Assembly (NCBI GenBank): GCA_937625935.1
Contig: OW569375.1
Coordinates: forward strand, 124,001-188,000
DNA length: 64,000 nt
Direction of reading: 5' to 3'
Origin: Tetramitus jugosus
Taxonomy: Eukaryota > Heterolobosea > Eutetramitea > Acrasida > Vahlkampfiidae
Shown: in pieces, positions 29,673-40,183 of the stretch
Position numbering within the stretch: the first letter of the stretch is position 1
Layout: each line of letters opens with the position of its first letter
The notes under the pieces: generated by a model
What the model was told of the DNA's origin: nothing
The model's database searches: none
The model's input: only the letters and a program-made list of their open reading frames with translations
Made by a program: the position numbers and the translations under genes

Positions 29673-30052
29673 GGTATGTTATCAATTTTGCCTAGTTGAT
29701 ATTTCAATAAAATTATTAACACCAGTTCAATCTCTAACATTCTCTTGATCTGATATAGTCTGAGATTGAAGAAACATTAAAGAGAATAACTTCTCATAAA
29801 GGAGTAACAGGAATTGTGATCGTTAATTCAGAGGGAATTCCAATTCGTTCCAATCTTGACAATGATGATAAAGTGAAATATGCAAGTTTAATTACTCAGC
29901 TAACAGCAAAAGCTCGAAGTGTTGTGAGGGACATTGATGCCACCAATGATCTGACCTTTTTACGAGTGAGAACCAAGAAGGACGAAATTCTCATTGCACC
30001 TGATAAGGAGTATATTCTAATTGTGATTCAGAATACGAACTTCGAAAACTAG
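29673..30052 (+). CDS. DYNLRB1: Dynein light chain roadblock/LC7
   Basis: Two coding exons: the ATG alone (29673-29675), then 29759-30052; 98 residues. The intron (83 nt) is GTATGT...TAG with a CTAAC branch-like motif. The frame starts [11 protein letters not shown] and carries the LC7 pattern ([56 protein letters not shown]) at the family's usual length of about 96 residues. It is a dimeric light chain on the dynein intermediate chain, for cytoplasmic and axonemal motors. Splitting the gene directly after the start codon is unusual. Confidence 0.93.
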
Positions 30053-30172
30053 TGATATCTCGTAGCGAGTGTACAAATAGAATACAACTGTAAATTTGAC
30101 TCATTCTCATCTATATTTTGTACATTTATTCACTGTGTGTTGAGTAACTAAATTCAACAGACGTATATTGGA

Positions 30173-31335
30173 TTAGAACCATGTGTTCTGCATTGAAAAG
30201 AGGCGATTATTCTGGCGCGCCTTTGCTTCATTCACGTATCTTGTGGCTTTGCTCGTTGGAGGAAGATTTGTAACAGCTTTGAGAGCTGGCCTATTTGCTC
30301 TTGTGTTTTGTAACTTTGTTGTGCTGGCAATCGAGCTTCCAATGTGGAACTTGCTGGGTGATTTGCCAGTCAGATCATAATCGAAAAAGTTGCCGGTTGT
30401 TGATCTGTTTGGATTCGTTGGGGGCTTCGAAAGGAGCTTACATGGTGTAGTCGTAGACTTATTCACAGTTCTTGGCACTTGATCCCGATCTTCATACACT
30501 GAAAAAGGTTTTGCACTTGTTTTTTCAGGTACCTTTGTTGTGACAAGTCTAGCTGATCTTCTGGCATCCATTCTCTTCTCCATTTGTTTCCTATTTTCGA
30601 TAATCTTACTCTCGGCAGCAATCTGATCAGCAGCGCTTGAATACTCTGGGCCAATCATTAGACTGACAGCGTTAGACCGAATCTTGGGTGAATGAGGATT
30701 CCTGAGTGTGGACAGTTGCGATTGTTTCATTAGGCGGGGAGTTTTTGCAGGACTTCGCATGACAACATCCCCATCATTCTCATACTCGGTCATATATTTC
30801 ATGGTGTCGTTATCGCCATTTCTGAGTGTTCTGAATGAAAGGGGAGGAGAGACTGTTGCGGATGTAGTCGTATGAAATGAAAATATATCAGAATGACAAT
30901 TACTCTTATACTTTGTTGAAGCACCAAATAAATCAGTACTCAGTGTTGTATGATTGGAGCTCATTAATTGAGTGTTTGGGGGAGATTGATATGCAGATAA
31001 TTGAGTAGTGAATTGAGGAGATTGATAGCGTTTGTTATCACAGCTCGATCCATGAATCACAAATGGAGAAAAACTGTTTCAAAGTAATGACATTAGTTAA
31101 GTTAATAAACGAGATCATCAGTGACACATAGGGCAACTTGTTCAAAGACATACACTGAAGGGGAGGAGCTGGCTGCACACGAAGAAAACTGAGGCCGGAA
31201 TGATGGCGGAGACAACGATCGGTTGTTGATGTTATGTTGTCCCACAGGTGACACAGCAGAATTCCTTTTTGCAAATGCACTCATAAACTCATCTGCATAT
31301 TTTGTGTCGAAAATTTCATGGTGGTTGCGGCTCAT
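30173..31335 (-). CDS. Hypothetical basic, Ser/Thr-rich protein
   Basis: Two exons: 31154-31335 and 30173-31073, 360 residues. The intron (80 nt) is GTATGT...CAG, and phase fits only this donor. It is rich in Ser, Thr, Asn and Pro, with many SP/TP dipeptides (SPPS, SPVG, AKTPR, NPHSPK) that resemble cyclin-dependent or MAP kinase sites. A charged helical stretch runs at about residues 195-235 (AAESKIIENRKQMEKRMDAR). The C-terminus is basic. No domain is recognised. It is convergent with roadblock, with 120 bp between stops. Confidence 0.7.
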
Positions 31336-31631
31336 GTGTGTTGTTAAGCAGTAATTCCGTTTCGAGTGTTTGATGATGTACGAATGGTGTTCGTGTTGTT
31401 GAAATTTCGAAGAGGCAGAATTGAAGAAACAGTGTAACGGTAAAAATTTTGAAGAGCGGAAAATTGCAATTTACTGTGGTTTTTGGCGGATGACAGCTAA
31501 TCCCATATTCATACATTGAGAACTAGAGCACGTTCTCGTGCCATCTCATGAAAATCTGATGACCCTATCTTGAGCCATCAGAATTCTTCTTTGATATTGA
31601 CCAAATGTGTAACTGTACAATGTGTACTTAA

Positions 31632-32519
31632 TTAGGCCAGCAGTGGTACTTGATCGTCTGGCGTCTGTTGTCTAGGTGAATGACTCGTCCGTCTTTCTCT
31701 CAATATTTGTTTCCTTCTGATATGAATCAACATGCACTGAAATAGTACTACTATGCAATCTATGAATAGAGCCAAGCCATAATGATATTCATCCACTGTC
31801 GATATCCAATCACACACATACATACATCGAATAACCATGTGAGCTCTACTATTAAGCAATGTTCAAAAACAGAGAGAAAATTCAAAAACAAAGAGACACA
31901 ACATACACTTGAAGAAATGAAGAATAAATGGATCATAAGAGAAGACAGCACTGGACGGTGATGATGTTGTTGCTGTCACTCTCCTCCTATTGTTGTTGTT
32001 GTTGTTGTTGTTGTCATTCAGTATGTTTGAACGACTCCGACTACTGCTCGCACCACCATTCGTCGTTATTCCACGATGATAGGAATACGATTGAGCACTA
32101 TTGGCATTGTACAAGATGAGATGAGTCATGAGATTGGGAATGTTGCCCAACAGCACTGCTACAAAAAACACCCAACGATTCTTCAGCACAGACAACTTGA
32201 CTTTTTTGAGATGATAGATGCCATAGATGAAAAAGAGACGAATCACGAATAGAAACAGACTGAAATCAACATAGTAGCACAACACGGATTCAATCAACAA
32301 AAAATGAAGCAATAAATCTTTTGTCTGTTGTTCGTTTCGTTCAGTAATTTGCAATTGTTGTTGTTGCAGGGGTGGAAGAGTAATGGTGGTGGTCGTAGTG
32401 GCAGTGGTCGTGGTGGTGTTCATCATGGTGGTGGGCATAGTTGAAGATGATGCTTGTTCGTCACCACCACCACCATTGTCGTTGTTATTGATGATGATTG
32501 TTTGATTGTTGTTATTCAT
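31632..32519 (-). CDS. Multi-pass membrane protein, unknown
   Basis: Two exons. The preferred model is 31907-32519 joined to 31632-31795 (donor GTATGT, acceptor CAG; 258 residues). An alternative uses donor GTGTAT at 31908 and acceptor TAG before 31848 (about 275 residues). After 60 Asn/Thr-rich residues there are hydrophobic spans at LLLHFLLIESVLCYYVDFSLFLFVI, WVFFVAVLLGNIPNLMTHLIL and, in exon two, YGLALFIDCIVVLFQCMLI, with basic residues between (HLKKVKLSVLKNR, IRRKQILRERR). Its C-terminus is cytosolic by the positive-inside rule, ending PDDQVPLLA with a dileucine-like PLL. The family is not identified. Confidence 0.65.
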
Positions 32520-32678
32520 ATGATGATAATTGTTATTGTTGTTGTTGTTGTTGTCGGTAGTATTGTGGTGGTATTGTTAACCGTGTCATTCAATGAAGTG
32601 TTGTTCTTTATTGATCACTTGTTGATTTTTTTTGCTTTGAACTTGAATTTGTCCGATGAAAAGCAGACCGGGTAGTGT

Positions 32679-33431
32679 TTACATGGCTTGAAGCTTTTGG
32701 AGCAATAGTTGTCTCTTTCGTTCCAATGCCTGCCTTCTCCATTCTTCTTCGTCCAACAATTGTTGTGAAAAATCAAAAGAGCTACCAATGGTTGACGATT
32801 CACTCATGCTGAGCAACAACGATTCATTATTGTCGGCCTCAGATGCAAGATTAGAATTCTCACAATCATGGTCATAGTAGTAGTACTCTGATGGCAATAA
32901 CCGATTATGACTGCTGCCCTTTTGATCACTCTTCTGCTGAACTTGCTTCTGCTTGTTCAACAGTTCTCTCACAGCATCCAACTCCCTTGCAGCACCAAAG
33001 TACATGTATCGATTGGCACCAGATCCCACTCCTATCGCACTCTCCACATCATACAACTTGCCTCTGTTCCTATAGTCAGGACCATTCAACTCTACAATTC
33101 TCCGCTCCCATGCATACTTTTCTCTCAAGAGTTTGTTCATGTCGTCGTTCAAGTCACGAATCTTGTGTTCACCGAGTGATGCATTTTGAATGAGACCTAG
33201 TTTGTCATTGAAATCTCGAATGACTTGTTTTCGCCAATATTCACACTCGCGTATCGTTTTGGACAGAGAGACGTGTGGAGGTCGTTTTCTGCGCTGAAGT
33301 TCTTCAATGGATAGAGAAGTAGTGGATTCATCATCATCACCACCACCACCAGCACCAGCACCACGACCAATAACTTTAAAGTTGTACCATCGATTGAGCA
33401 CGGATTGCGACTTTTCTTGATTTCTTGCCAT
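32679..33431 (-). CDS. ISY1: Pre-mRNA splicing factor ISY1
   Basis: 250 residues from the ATG at 33431; the open frame extends 12 codons further but the family begins MARN. It opens MARNQEKSQSVLNRW, followed by the family block with an ECEYWRKQVIRD helix, IQNASLGEHKIRDLND, LLREKYAWERRI and LNGPDY, then YMYFGAARELDAVREL. ISY1 belongs to the NTC/Prp19 complex of the spliceosome and checks fidelity around the first catalytic step. An Asp/Gly-rich insert lies near residues 30-45. The start is only 54 bp downstream of the tRNA-Ala gene on the same strand. Confidence 0.95.
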   Translation of the reverse strand: MARNQEKSQSVLNRWYNFKVIGRGAGAGGGGDDDESTTSLSIEELQRRKRPPHVSLSKTIRECEYWRKQVIRDFNDKLGLIQNASLGEHKIRDLNDDMNKLLREKYAWERRIVELNGPDYRNRGKLYDVESAIGVGSGANRYMYFGAARELDAVRELLNKQKQVQQKSDQKGSSHNRLLPSEYYYYDHDCENSNLASEADNNESLLLSMSESSTIGSSFDFSQQLLDEEEWRRQALERKRQLLLQKLQAM

Positions 33432-33485
33432 TGTTTGATGTTGTCTTATGTTTCTGATCTGTTTCACTCACCAAAGAGGCAAAAC

Positions 33486-33558
33486 TGGAGCCACAGGGAA
33501 TCGAACCCTGGACCTCATGCATGCAAAGCACGCGCTCTACCAACTGAGCCATGACCCC
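33486..33558 (-). tRNA. tRNA-Ala (TGC anticodon)
   Basis: The 73-nt cloverleaf has acceptor GGGGTCA/TGGCTCC (with G-T pairs), D-arm GCTC-AGTTGGTA-GAGC, anticodon arm CGTGC-TTTGCAT-GCATG (anticodon TGC) and T-arm CAGGG-TTCGATT-CCCTG. There is no intron. A T4 run lies just downstream on the minus strand. The ISY1 start codon follows 54 bp after its 3' end, and a retroelement relic lies about 40 bp upstream of its 5' end. Confidence 0.97.
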
Positions 33559-33594
33559 CATATTTTTGGGTATCTAAATATAGACATCAATATA

Positions 33595-33930
33595 ATTCTC
33601 CGCGTGCAAGATTGGTGCCCGAGCTGTAAGAAAGAAGACGACACTATTGTTCATCTGTTAGTTGAGTGTGTAGTACGCCTGCACAAGAGGCTAGGTGTAG
33701 AATTAGAGAGGTATTTGCCTTACAGCTTAGCAAACTGAACATGTCTAAGGATACATGTTCACTGCCTCAAAGGAACGGTGGAGAGAAACAATGCTCAGCA
33801 CTACAAATGTTAGCCCGCACAGACTTGAAGACGATGGGGAGTGATACAATACTCTGCACCTTCGGTGCCTCTATGTGTAGTGTTGATAATGAAGTTGGCA
33901 TTGGAAGAATATCCATAATTGTTGAGTTCG
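33595..33930 (+). mobile_element. 5'-truncated non-LTR retrotransposon relic
   Basis: A frame from about 33597 to the TGA at 33736 encodes WCPSCKKEDDTIVHLLVEC, a C-x2-C-x8-H-x4-C pattern typical of the Cys/His motif after the reverse transcriptase of LINE elements. Downstream is a hairpin GCACC-TTC-GGTGC (33856-33868), then TGTAGTGT (33876) and an ATAATGAAG..GGCA tail. This resembles the 3' end of the element at 56117-56393. An 8-bp inverted repeat (TGAACATG/CATGTTCA) sits at 33736-33761. It has no reverse-transcriptase core, so it is a dead 3' fragment. It points away from tRNA-Ala, starting about 40 bp upstream of it. Confidence 0.6.
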
Positions 33931-33988
33931 GGTTGATACCTTGATCATACTCTTCCAATCCAATTTTATTAAACAATGTTTTGTTTCA

Positions 33989-35569
33989 TTACATTAACCT
34001 GGTGCGTTCTACATCATCTCCCTTTCCCATCACTTTGAAGAATGCAAAAGCACAAATAGCAATAATGACTGCAATGAAGGGGATTGATATACCCAAAGAA
34101 AGACCCACAATGAGTTTTGTGTAGTTCAGTGGTCTCTTTGGAGGTGGGTTAGGTGGATTAAGTGGATTGCACCACTTGACATTCAGGGAGGTGGTTACTG
34201 CACTGGACGCTGCTCGTCGTTCGATATAGTAAATCTTCCCATCAACGATTTGCATCATGTTCGCAAATAGATCTGCATTGGATGACCAGGCTATGCCATA
34301 ACTATGGACAGCTTTGGAGTCAAACTCTCGTAGGAATGCATTAGAATGACGGAATATTGCTGGAGAAGAACCACCCGAAATAACTGCAGTGTATTCATCC
34401 TTCGCCACTATATTCATAGGAATTGGAGATATGTTGCCACTAAAGTTGAACACTGAAAAAAAGTTTGGATCTAATCGAACTGTCCTCTCCATCTTTTCAA
34501 TGCCATCGTATCTGAGATACAAGAACTTATTTGAGTTGCCCATAGGAACTGTTCCAATGACATGCATAGTAGAAGTGAATGTTTTAGGATCAACATAGAT
34601 GTCCATATCTATCAAGTGTTCTGTTGCGATACTGTCATAGACTGAGATTTGTTTGATACCGAGGATAACACCTGATCCACTGTCAATCTTAAACAGGACA
34701 TGAACAGTCATGTTTGAGCCTGCATGCTCTGGAAATTGTATCACCGAATTATGAGCCAATTGGTGCATAGTCTCAACAGCAATTTGCATCTCTTTAGTCA
34801 TCATAACAAATGCATAGATGAAACCATGATTTGCATCAACCCTAAGCTTACCGGCAATTTCATGATCAACCTCCACACCAATTACCTGAGGAAGTAGTAC
34901 AGTATGTCTCAACATGTTCATGTCTTTAAGATCATAGTGTGCAACTACAACAGAACCCTTGTATGATTTGACCAGCAGTGCTCCTGTATCTAGTCGAGCA
35001 GGATTCACAACAAAAGACATACAACCTCCCGTTGCAGATACCACACTAGCATCTGGTCCGTTCATCACCCCAGATACAGTTCCATCCACATTATACACTG
35101 GAATATCGGTCACTGAAGGCTCAGTATATTCAACAGTTCTACCCGTAGCACCTTGATTTGTGACCACTTGAGTAAGCTTCAATGGAGATTCAACCTGATT
35201 GATATCTTTCAAAAAGGTAACTACATAGACGTTGCCATGGTAATCTGCATCACTCATACCACACAATCGTCCATCCACTTGTGCATCTGAATCAATCAGT
35301 GTCTTCACTTGCCCTGTATGGCTCATGTCTTGCAAAAACTTCAACTTGGATTCACTCTTTGCATAATTGCGTTGATTTTCAATGTAGAGCAGTTTTGAAC
35401 CCTGAAGAATTCTATAGTCCACAATCAAGTTCTGGAGGAAGGAGACTCCAGTGCTGGAAACCACTTGGCGCTCATGCAGCTCAGTGAAATTCCTGGCACA
35501 TGACAAGAGTGAGGCAAAAGCTGTGGAGAAAAGCAGAGCTAATGTAGCCAGTAGAAGATAGGTATTCAT
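33989..35569 (-). CDS. Type I membrane protein with beta-rich ectodomain
   Basis: 526 residues. A signal peptide (MNTYLLLATLALLFSTAFA) is followed by about 440 extracellular residues with repeated beta-strand-like segments and Asn-glycosylation sites, a Pro/Asn stalk (NPPNPPPKRP), one transmembrane span (LIVGLSLGISIPFIAVIIAICAFAF) and a short basic tail. Repeated patterns such as DANHGFIYAF and VDGKIYYIERR suggest a beta-propeller (NHL/LDL-receptor-B-like) ectodomain, but no family is certain. Location is the plasma membrane or the endolysosomal system. Confidence 0.75.
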   Translation of the reverse strand: MNTYLLLATLALLFSTAFASLLSCARNFTELHERQVVSSTGVSFLQNLIVDYRILQGSKLLYIENQRNYAKSESKLKFLQDMSHTGQVKTLIDSDAQVDGRLCGMSDADYHGNVYVVTFLKDINQVESPLKLTQVVTNQGATGRTVEYTEPSVTDIPVYNVDGTVSGVMNGPDASVVSATGGCMSFVVNPARLDTGALLVKSYKGSVVVAHYDLKDMNMLRHTVLLPQVIGVEVDHEIAGKLRVDANHGFIYAFVMMTKEMQIAVETMHQLAHNSVIQFPEHAGSNMTVHVLFKIDSGSGVILGIKQISVYDSIATEHLIDMDIYVDPKTFTSTMHVIGTVPMGNSNKFLYLRYDGIEKMERTVRLDPNFFSVFNFSGNISPIPMNIVAKDEYTAVISGGSSPAIFRHSNAFLREFDSKAVHSYGIAWSSNADLFANMMQIVDGKIYYIERRAASSAVTTSLNVKWCNPLNPPNPPPKRPLNYTKLIVGLSLGISIPFIAVIIAICAFAFFKVMGKGDDVERTRLM

Positions 35570-35966
35570 CAGAGTGCTTGTTCTGGTTTTGTTGTTTTGT
35601 CACCTCCTGAGGCAAACGGGAAAACTCTGAAAAAGTTCAACACTGTTGAATGCAGGAGAAGGACCCCTAGATTCATTTCTGTTCAACTGATAACCATTTC
35701 CTTCCATTTGCCCAGTGGATCCTGCTAAACATGTTCACGCAGAATATCTGAGGATTGTTCATAGTTTACCATGAGAAATGAAGTGAACTCAAACAGACTA
35801 GAAATCAATACTTACTTATTGAATTCTAGTAGAATTGAGCCAAAGTTTCCCACAGTTAACTTGAGAACGAAGGCAAAAAGCAAGCACTCTCCAGAGTGAC
35901 AATAGATGATAACTTTACAAAATAGATTTAGCAACATGGACACACACGTGCAAACAGTGATTCACT
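35570..35966. other. Intergenic, 397 bp
   Basis: This gap holds the 5' flank of the type I membrane protein gene and the 3' flank of the rhomboid gene, both minus strand. No coding frame, tRNA or clear repeat was seen. Confidence 0.4.
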
Positions 35967-37016
35967 CTACTTTGGTGGATCCACCTTGACAGCCAGTGTA
36001 AAGATTAGAATCGTTGCCAGATAAAAGATGAATGTCAATCCAGCACCCAGTGTCATACTCACAATCCGAATCGACTTTCTTTCAATCTCATGACTGAACA
36101 CGAGTGGTGATAAAACGAGACCGACGAGGAAACCACCGAGATGACTGGCCCAATCGACATTGGATCCAAAGAAACTCATCATGACAATAAACAGCAACAT
36201 GATGGCAATGTTGATCGAGTTGGAAATGCGTCCTGGTTGAGACATTTTGGGCCATCTGCATGCCACATCACCCACACGTGCACCAATGATGCCCATGATG
36301 GCACCAGAGGCACCCACAGACACTGTCAGAGGCAATGCACAGCTAGACAACAGATTACCACCCACTCCAGCCATCACATAGATTAAACTGGTTCTCAGTG
36401 CACCCCATCTGCGCTCATACGCCATACAGATCATAAACTGGACATACAAATTGAAAAAGAGATGAATGAAACCGGCGTGCATAATAATAGGCACTACAAA
36501 TCTCCACACTTGATACTGGTATTTGATCTTGGGCACATATTTGGCACCCAGTAGAATCAATGTCGATGTCGGAGGACCGAGACTGCTATTGTCCGATGCA
36601 TTGGTCACACCTCCGACACAAATCTCCACCAAAAAATAAATCAAATCCACAATAGTAATCCAAAAGAGGAAACACCGCAGCATGACCTTGTAGTCGGACT
36701 TTCTCACATCGGAGCACATGGGCCCGACAAAGCAGGGACAGCAGCACATGAGAACCATGTGATACCATTGAATGGACTCACCTTGGAGATTGTAGCTCCA
36801 GAATGATGATTCAGATGTGTCTGGAGATGGTTGTTGCATGAGTGATGATTGTTGTTGAGGTTGTTGTTGTTGTTGACTCTCCATGGAATTGAGATCGACA
36901 AATGTTCCACCACGATTGGTGGATTGTGATGATTGTGATGATGATTGTTGCCACTGTGGAGGGACAGGGGCAGCAGCAGAATCATTGTCATAGTCTCTTA
37001 ACGTACGAATCACCAT
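35967..37016 (-). CDS. Rhomboid intramembrane serine protease
   Basis: 349 residues. The catalytic dyad is visible: Ser237 in GASGAIMG and His292 in DWASHLGG. The family WR motif (ERRWG) and the HAGFIHLFFN helix are also present. About seven membrane spans run from residue 115 to the end. A Ser/Gln-rich cytosolic N-terminus (about 85 residues) precedes a Cys-rich first segment (MCCCPCFVGPMC) that could be palmitoylated. The basic 6+1-type topology suits secretase-class rhomboids, which cleave membrane-anchored proteins in the Golgi or at the surface. The substrate is unknown. Confidence 0.93.
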   Translation of the reverse strand: MVIRTLRDYDNDSAAAPVPPQWQQSSSQSSQSTNRGGTFVDLNSMESQQQQQPQQQSSLMQQPSPDTSESSFWSYNLQGESIQWYHMVLMCCCPCFVGPMCSDVRKSDYKVMLRCFLFWITIVDLIYFLVEICVGGVTNASDNSSLGPPTSTLILLGAKYVPKIKYQYQVWRFVVPIIMHAGFIHLFFNLYVQFMICMAYERRWGALRTSLIYVMAGVGGNLLSSCALPLTVSVGASGAIMGIIGARVGDVACRWPKMSQPGRISNSINIAIMLLFIVMMSFFGSNVDWASHLGGFLVGLVLSPLVFSHEIERKSIRIVSMTLGAGLTFIFYLATILIFTLAVKVDPPK

Positions 37017-37511
37017 ATTGTTGATATAGTATATTATGGGTGTGTATGTGTGTGTGTTATTTACAATGTTGGTTGTTGAATATCAACAGATGATGAAAAT
37101 GAATAGTGTGTTTTTTTTTGTTTCTGATCTCTCAAAAGAGTTGTGGCGCCTCCCTTCCAACTCTCAAGTGGCTGCTCGCTATTTTTGTTGTTGGATTTCT
37201 TCCGACCGAAAATGATTTGGCGCCCGCCCTGTAGTTGACAGTCCAATTTGACAGGGGTGTTAGAATTCCGCGTACCCGAACTAAAACACAACATGAGGTC
37301 TCATGGAAGTTGAATACCACACCCATCCAACCAAAACAAAACAAAAACAACAAAGCACAACAATATCTTGACCATCGGCATCATCAGCACTATCTTTCAA
37401 CAAACTGCCACTATCACTTTTTTGTACAACAACAATAATACTGCTGCATCAACATCACAAACATACACCAAACATACACCAAACAAATAACATCAACAAG
37501 AAGCAAACAAC
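37017..37511. other. Intergenic, divergent promoter region with ACATACACC repeat
   Basis: The rhomboid and SAM-domain genes diverge here. An 11-bp direct repeat AAACATACACC occurs twice near 37460-37480. The leader before the SAM gene ATG is CAA-rich. No coding frame with support was seen. Confidence 0.4.
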
Positions 37512-39482
37512 ATGGGCAAAACAATCAGTAAAGGAGCCATTCTTTTTGAAGAAGCAGATGTAAAGCATTGGGACAGAGATTCTGTCAGAGCCTGGATGGA
37601 ATCTCAAGGATTTACCAAACCAAAAGGTACTGTTCTTTTGTGTTGATGTCTTTTTTTTGTATTCTAAAGACCAACATGCACCATATCAACTGACAAGTAT
37701 CCATCGTTATACACACAATCACACATACACAATCATACATACACACAATTACACATACACACACAATACGTCTCTATAGACTTGTTCTATAAGAAGAGTG
37801 TAGATGGTGCAAGATTGTTGCGTTTCAATGAAGAAACAATCAAAGAAATGGGTGTGTCAGACACTGAACTCATCAAGAAACTGGCTGCCAAGATTCAAGA
37901 ATTGAGAGAAAAGAGCAAGGCAAAGACTGATGACTGGACAACGGAACAAGAGAGTCAATTGATTGAGTTGGGAGTGAAAAAATTGGAAAAATTGAGAGGA
38001 TTACAAAACATGAGTGATGAACAAAAGAAGGACAAGTCAAAGAATCTTGTTCTCAAACCATACTTACTCGAAACATATTTGAATCAGAATTTTGTCGCTA
38101 CACAAAAAACATTGACTCGATTGTTGGAGGAACCAGAGCCGAACAGTGTCAATCAGAGTAACATTGTAGAGAATCCAACAACGAGTTCCACTACGAATGC
38201 AGCTGCTGCACTTGTTGGAACAAGTACTGCTGTGAATCATGTCAACAATAACGCGAATAATCAGAGTACCAGTGGTGGTGGTGGTGGTGGTAGTGGTGCA
38301 TCAAAGTCATCTGGTTTTGCAGTCAGTGTGGCAGAGAGTCAACATCAGGATGTCATTGGTGATGCCACTCCTCATCAAGAACAACAACAATCATCATCAT
38401 CAATCGATGATAGTAACAACAATGGTGAATCCAACAATGGTGAAGTAGATGAATTATTGGCCAAACAAACAAAACAAGACACAAAGAATCTGTTGAGAAT
38501 GAAGAATGAGATTGAATCGATTCACAAGTATGAATCACAAATCTCTGCCATGAAACAAGTCAACATGGTACACAATCACTCGAATAGTCATGGCCTTACT
38601 TCACCTTCCTCACCCACCACCACCAGTATTGCATCACCTACCACCTCTTCTATTAACCCCTCACCTACACCTTCAGCCACCAGTATCATGACTGTTACAG
38701 ATGAAGAATACTTGAGAATCAAGTTGGTTATTGTGGAGATTCATCAGAACACGAGTCAGAGAACATTTAGAAAAGTGTTGTCTCCGATTATGGACGCATT
38801 TGATATTTCACCCACATTTGGCCTGTTCCACAGTGCATTGATTGTTGGTCCATGGTATCTCGAATGGAATGACAGTGGTCTCATTGTACCACGAAAGTGC
38901 TACTCTGGTGCTGCAGTGCTGGCTGCCGATGTATCCAAACAGTTCAAGGGCGGTAAGCAAGTCAAGGAAGCACTGGACAAGATGGCAGACTTGATTTGCC
39001 ATTGGAACGCAAATTATCAATATTCTCAGAATCAGAGAAATTGTCAGACGTTTATCGATGAGGTGTGTGAAGCATTGGACATTCAATTGAGCTTTACAGG
39101 TGCGCTCAACGATTACTTGATCCAGTTGAGAAAGAATGGCAAGTGTGACCTCAAGTACTTTTTACCAGATCATTTGAGAACATTGTTGAACACGGATGAA
39201 AAGTACATGACATTTACGACACACAAGCAATTGGATGATTTTGTAAAGTTGGTGCAGGAGAAGGATAGCATCTACTTTGATATTACGGCACCAGATGATT
39301 GGACACTGCTCAAGAGTTTTGATCGAGCCTTTTGGTTGCGTTGGTTCAAGAACAAGGGCGATGAGAATTGTAGTCCACATGTGGTGGATGAGACGAATCG
39401 AGTGTTCAACACGAGTTGTCCCTTTGGTCATCCACACAACACATTTTCCATGGTTGAAAACTTTTTCACCTACAAAAAGTAA
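37512..39482 (+). CDS. SAM-domain protein with C-terminal papain-like/LRAT-like domain
   Basis: Two exons: 37512-37626 and 37780-39482; 605 residues. The intron (153 nt) starts GTACTG, ends TAG, and is full of ACACACAAT repeats. It begins MGKTIS, a fit to the N-myristoylation signal (Gly2, Ser6). Residues about 17-82 are a SAM domain (W..DSVRAWMESQGF, then DGARLLRFNEETIKEMGV). An Asn/Ser/Gly-rich linker follows. The C-terminal domain (about 345-480) has FHSALIVGPWYLEW (His about 387) and NCQTFIDEVCEAL (Cys about 458), the His-then-Cys order of permuted papain-like (LRAT/NlpC/PPPDE) domains. Enzymatic activity is not shown. A further conserved-looking region reaches the end. Membrane-attached signalling is inferred. 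Confidence 0.75.
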
Positions 39483-39522
39483 AAACAAACAAAATTCAAC
39501 ACATCCGCAGCCATTCTTGTTC

Positions 39523-40149
39523 ATGTCCACCAAACAATCCAGTGCATCTCTGGTTCAATCATTGACCAATACGCTGAAACATTGGTTGTCATTTGATCGA
39601 TCCATCAACTCGTACGATCACCACAACAATAAGAAGCAACAACATGATGACATGAGCGATCAACAACAACAACAACAATCACCATCATCATTTGAGATTG
39701 AATACTTTTATGATGATACAACAACCAACAACAATAAGAGTCGACAGTTACTCTCACATGCACACATTGAACAATACTTGAATCATTATTTTTATCAAAC
39801 AGAGCATTCTCAATTGGTGAACAAGGTGATTGCATACACGTTGATACGGCACTTGTCCATTTGGAATCTATCTTCTCTGAATCATCATCACAATCGTCAT
39901 CAGAAACCATTGTCCATGTTGTTTGTGGGTCCTCATAGCTCTGGAAGGATCTATGTTTCCAAATTGATTGCTCAAGTATTGAACAGACCATTTGTATTCT
40001 TCAATATGCAACACTTTTCATCATTATCATCATCATCATCATCATCACAACAACAACAAGTATTTATTACGACTGCAACACCTACTACTCCTACTACTAC
40101 TACTGAATCACAACAACAACAACAATCTCAACAATCATACAAGAAAAAG

Positions 40150-40183
<34 letters not shown>

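Noticed and set aside
33376-33561. Open frames across tRNA-Ala (MAQLVERVLCMHEVQGS-like)
   Set aside because: They are translations of the tRNA gene and its flanks, not proteins.
40019-40060. Possible CRISPR-like or satellite arrays in simple repeats
   Set aside because: These are in-frame trinucleotide tracts inside genes, with no spacers of constant size, in a eukaryotic genome.
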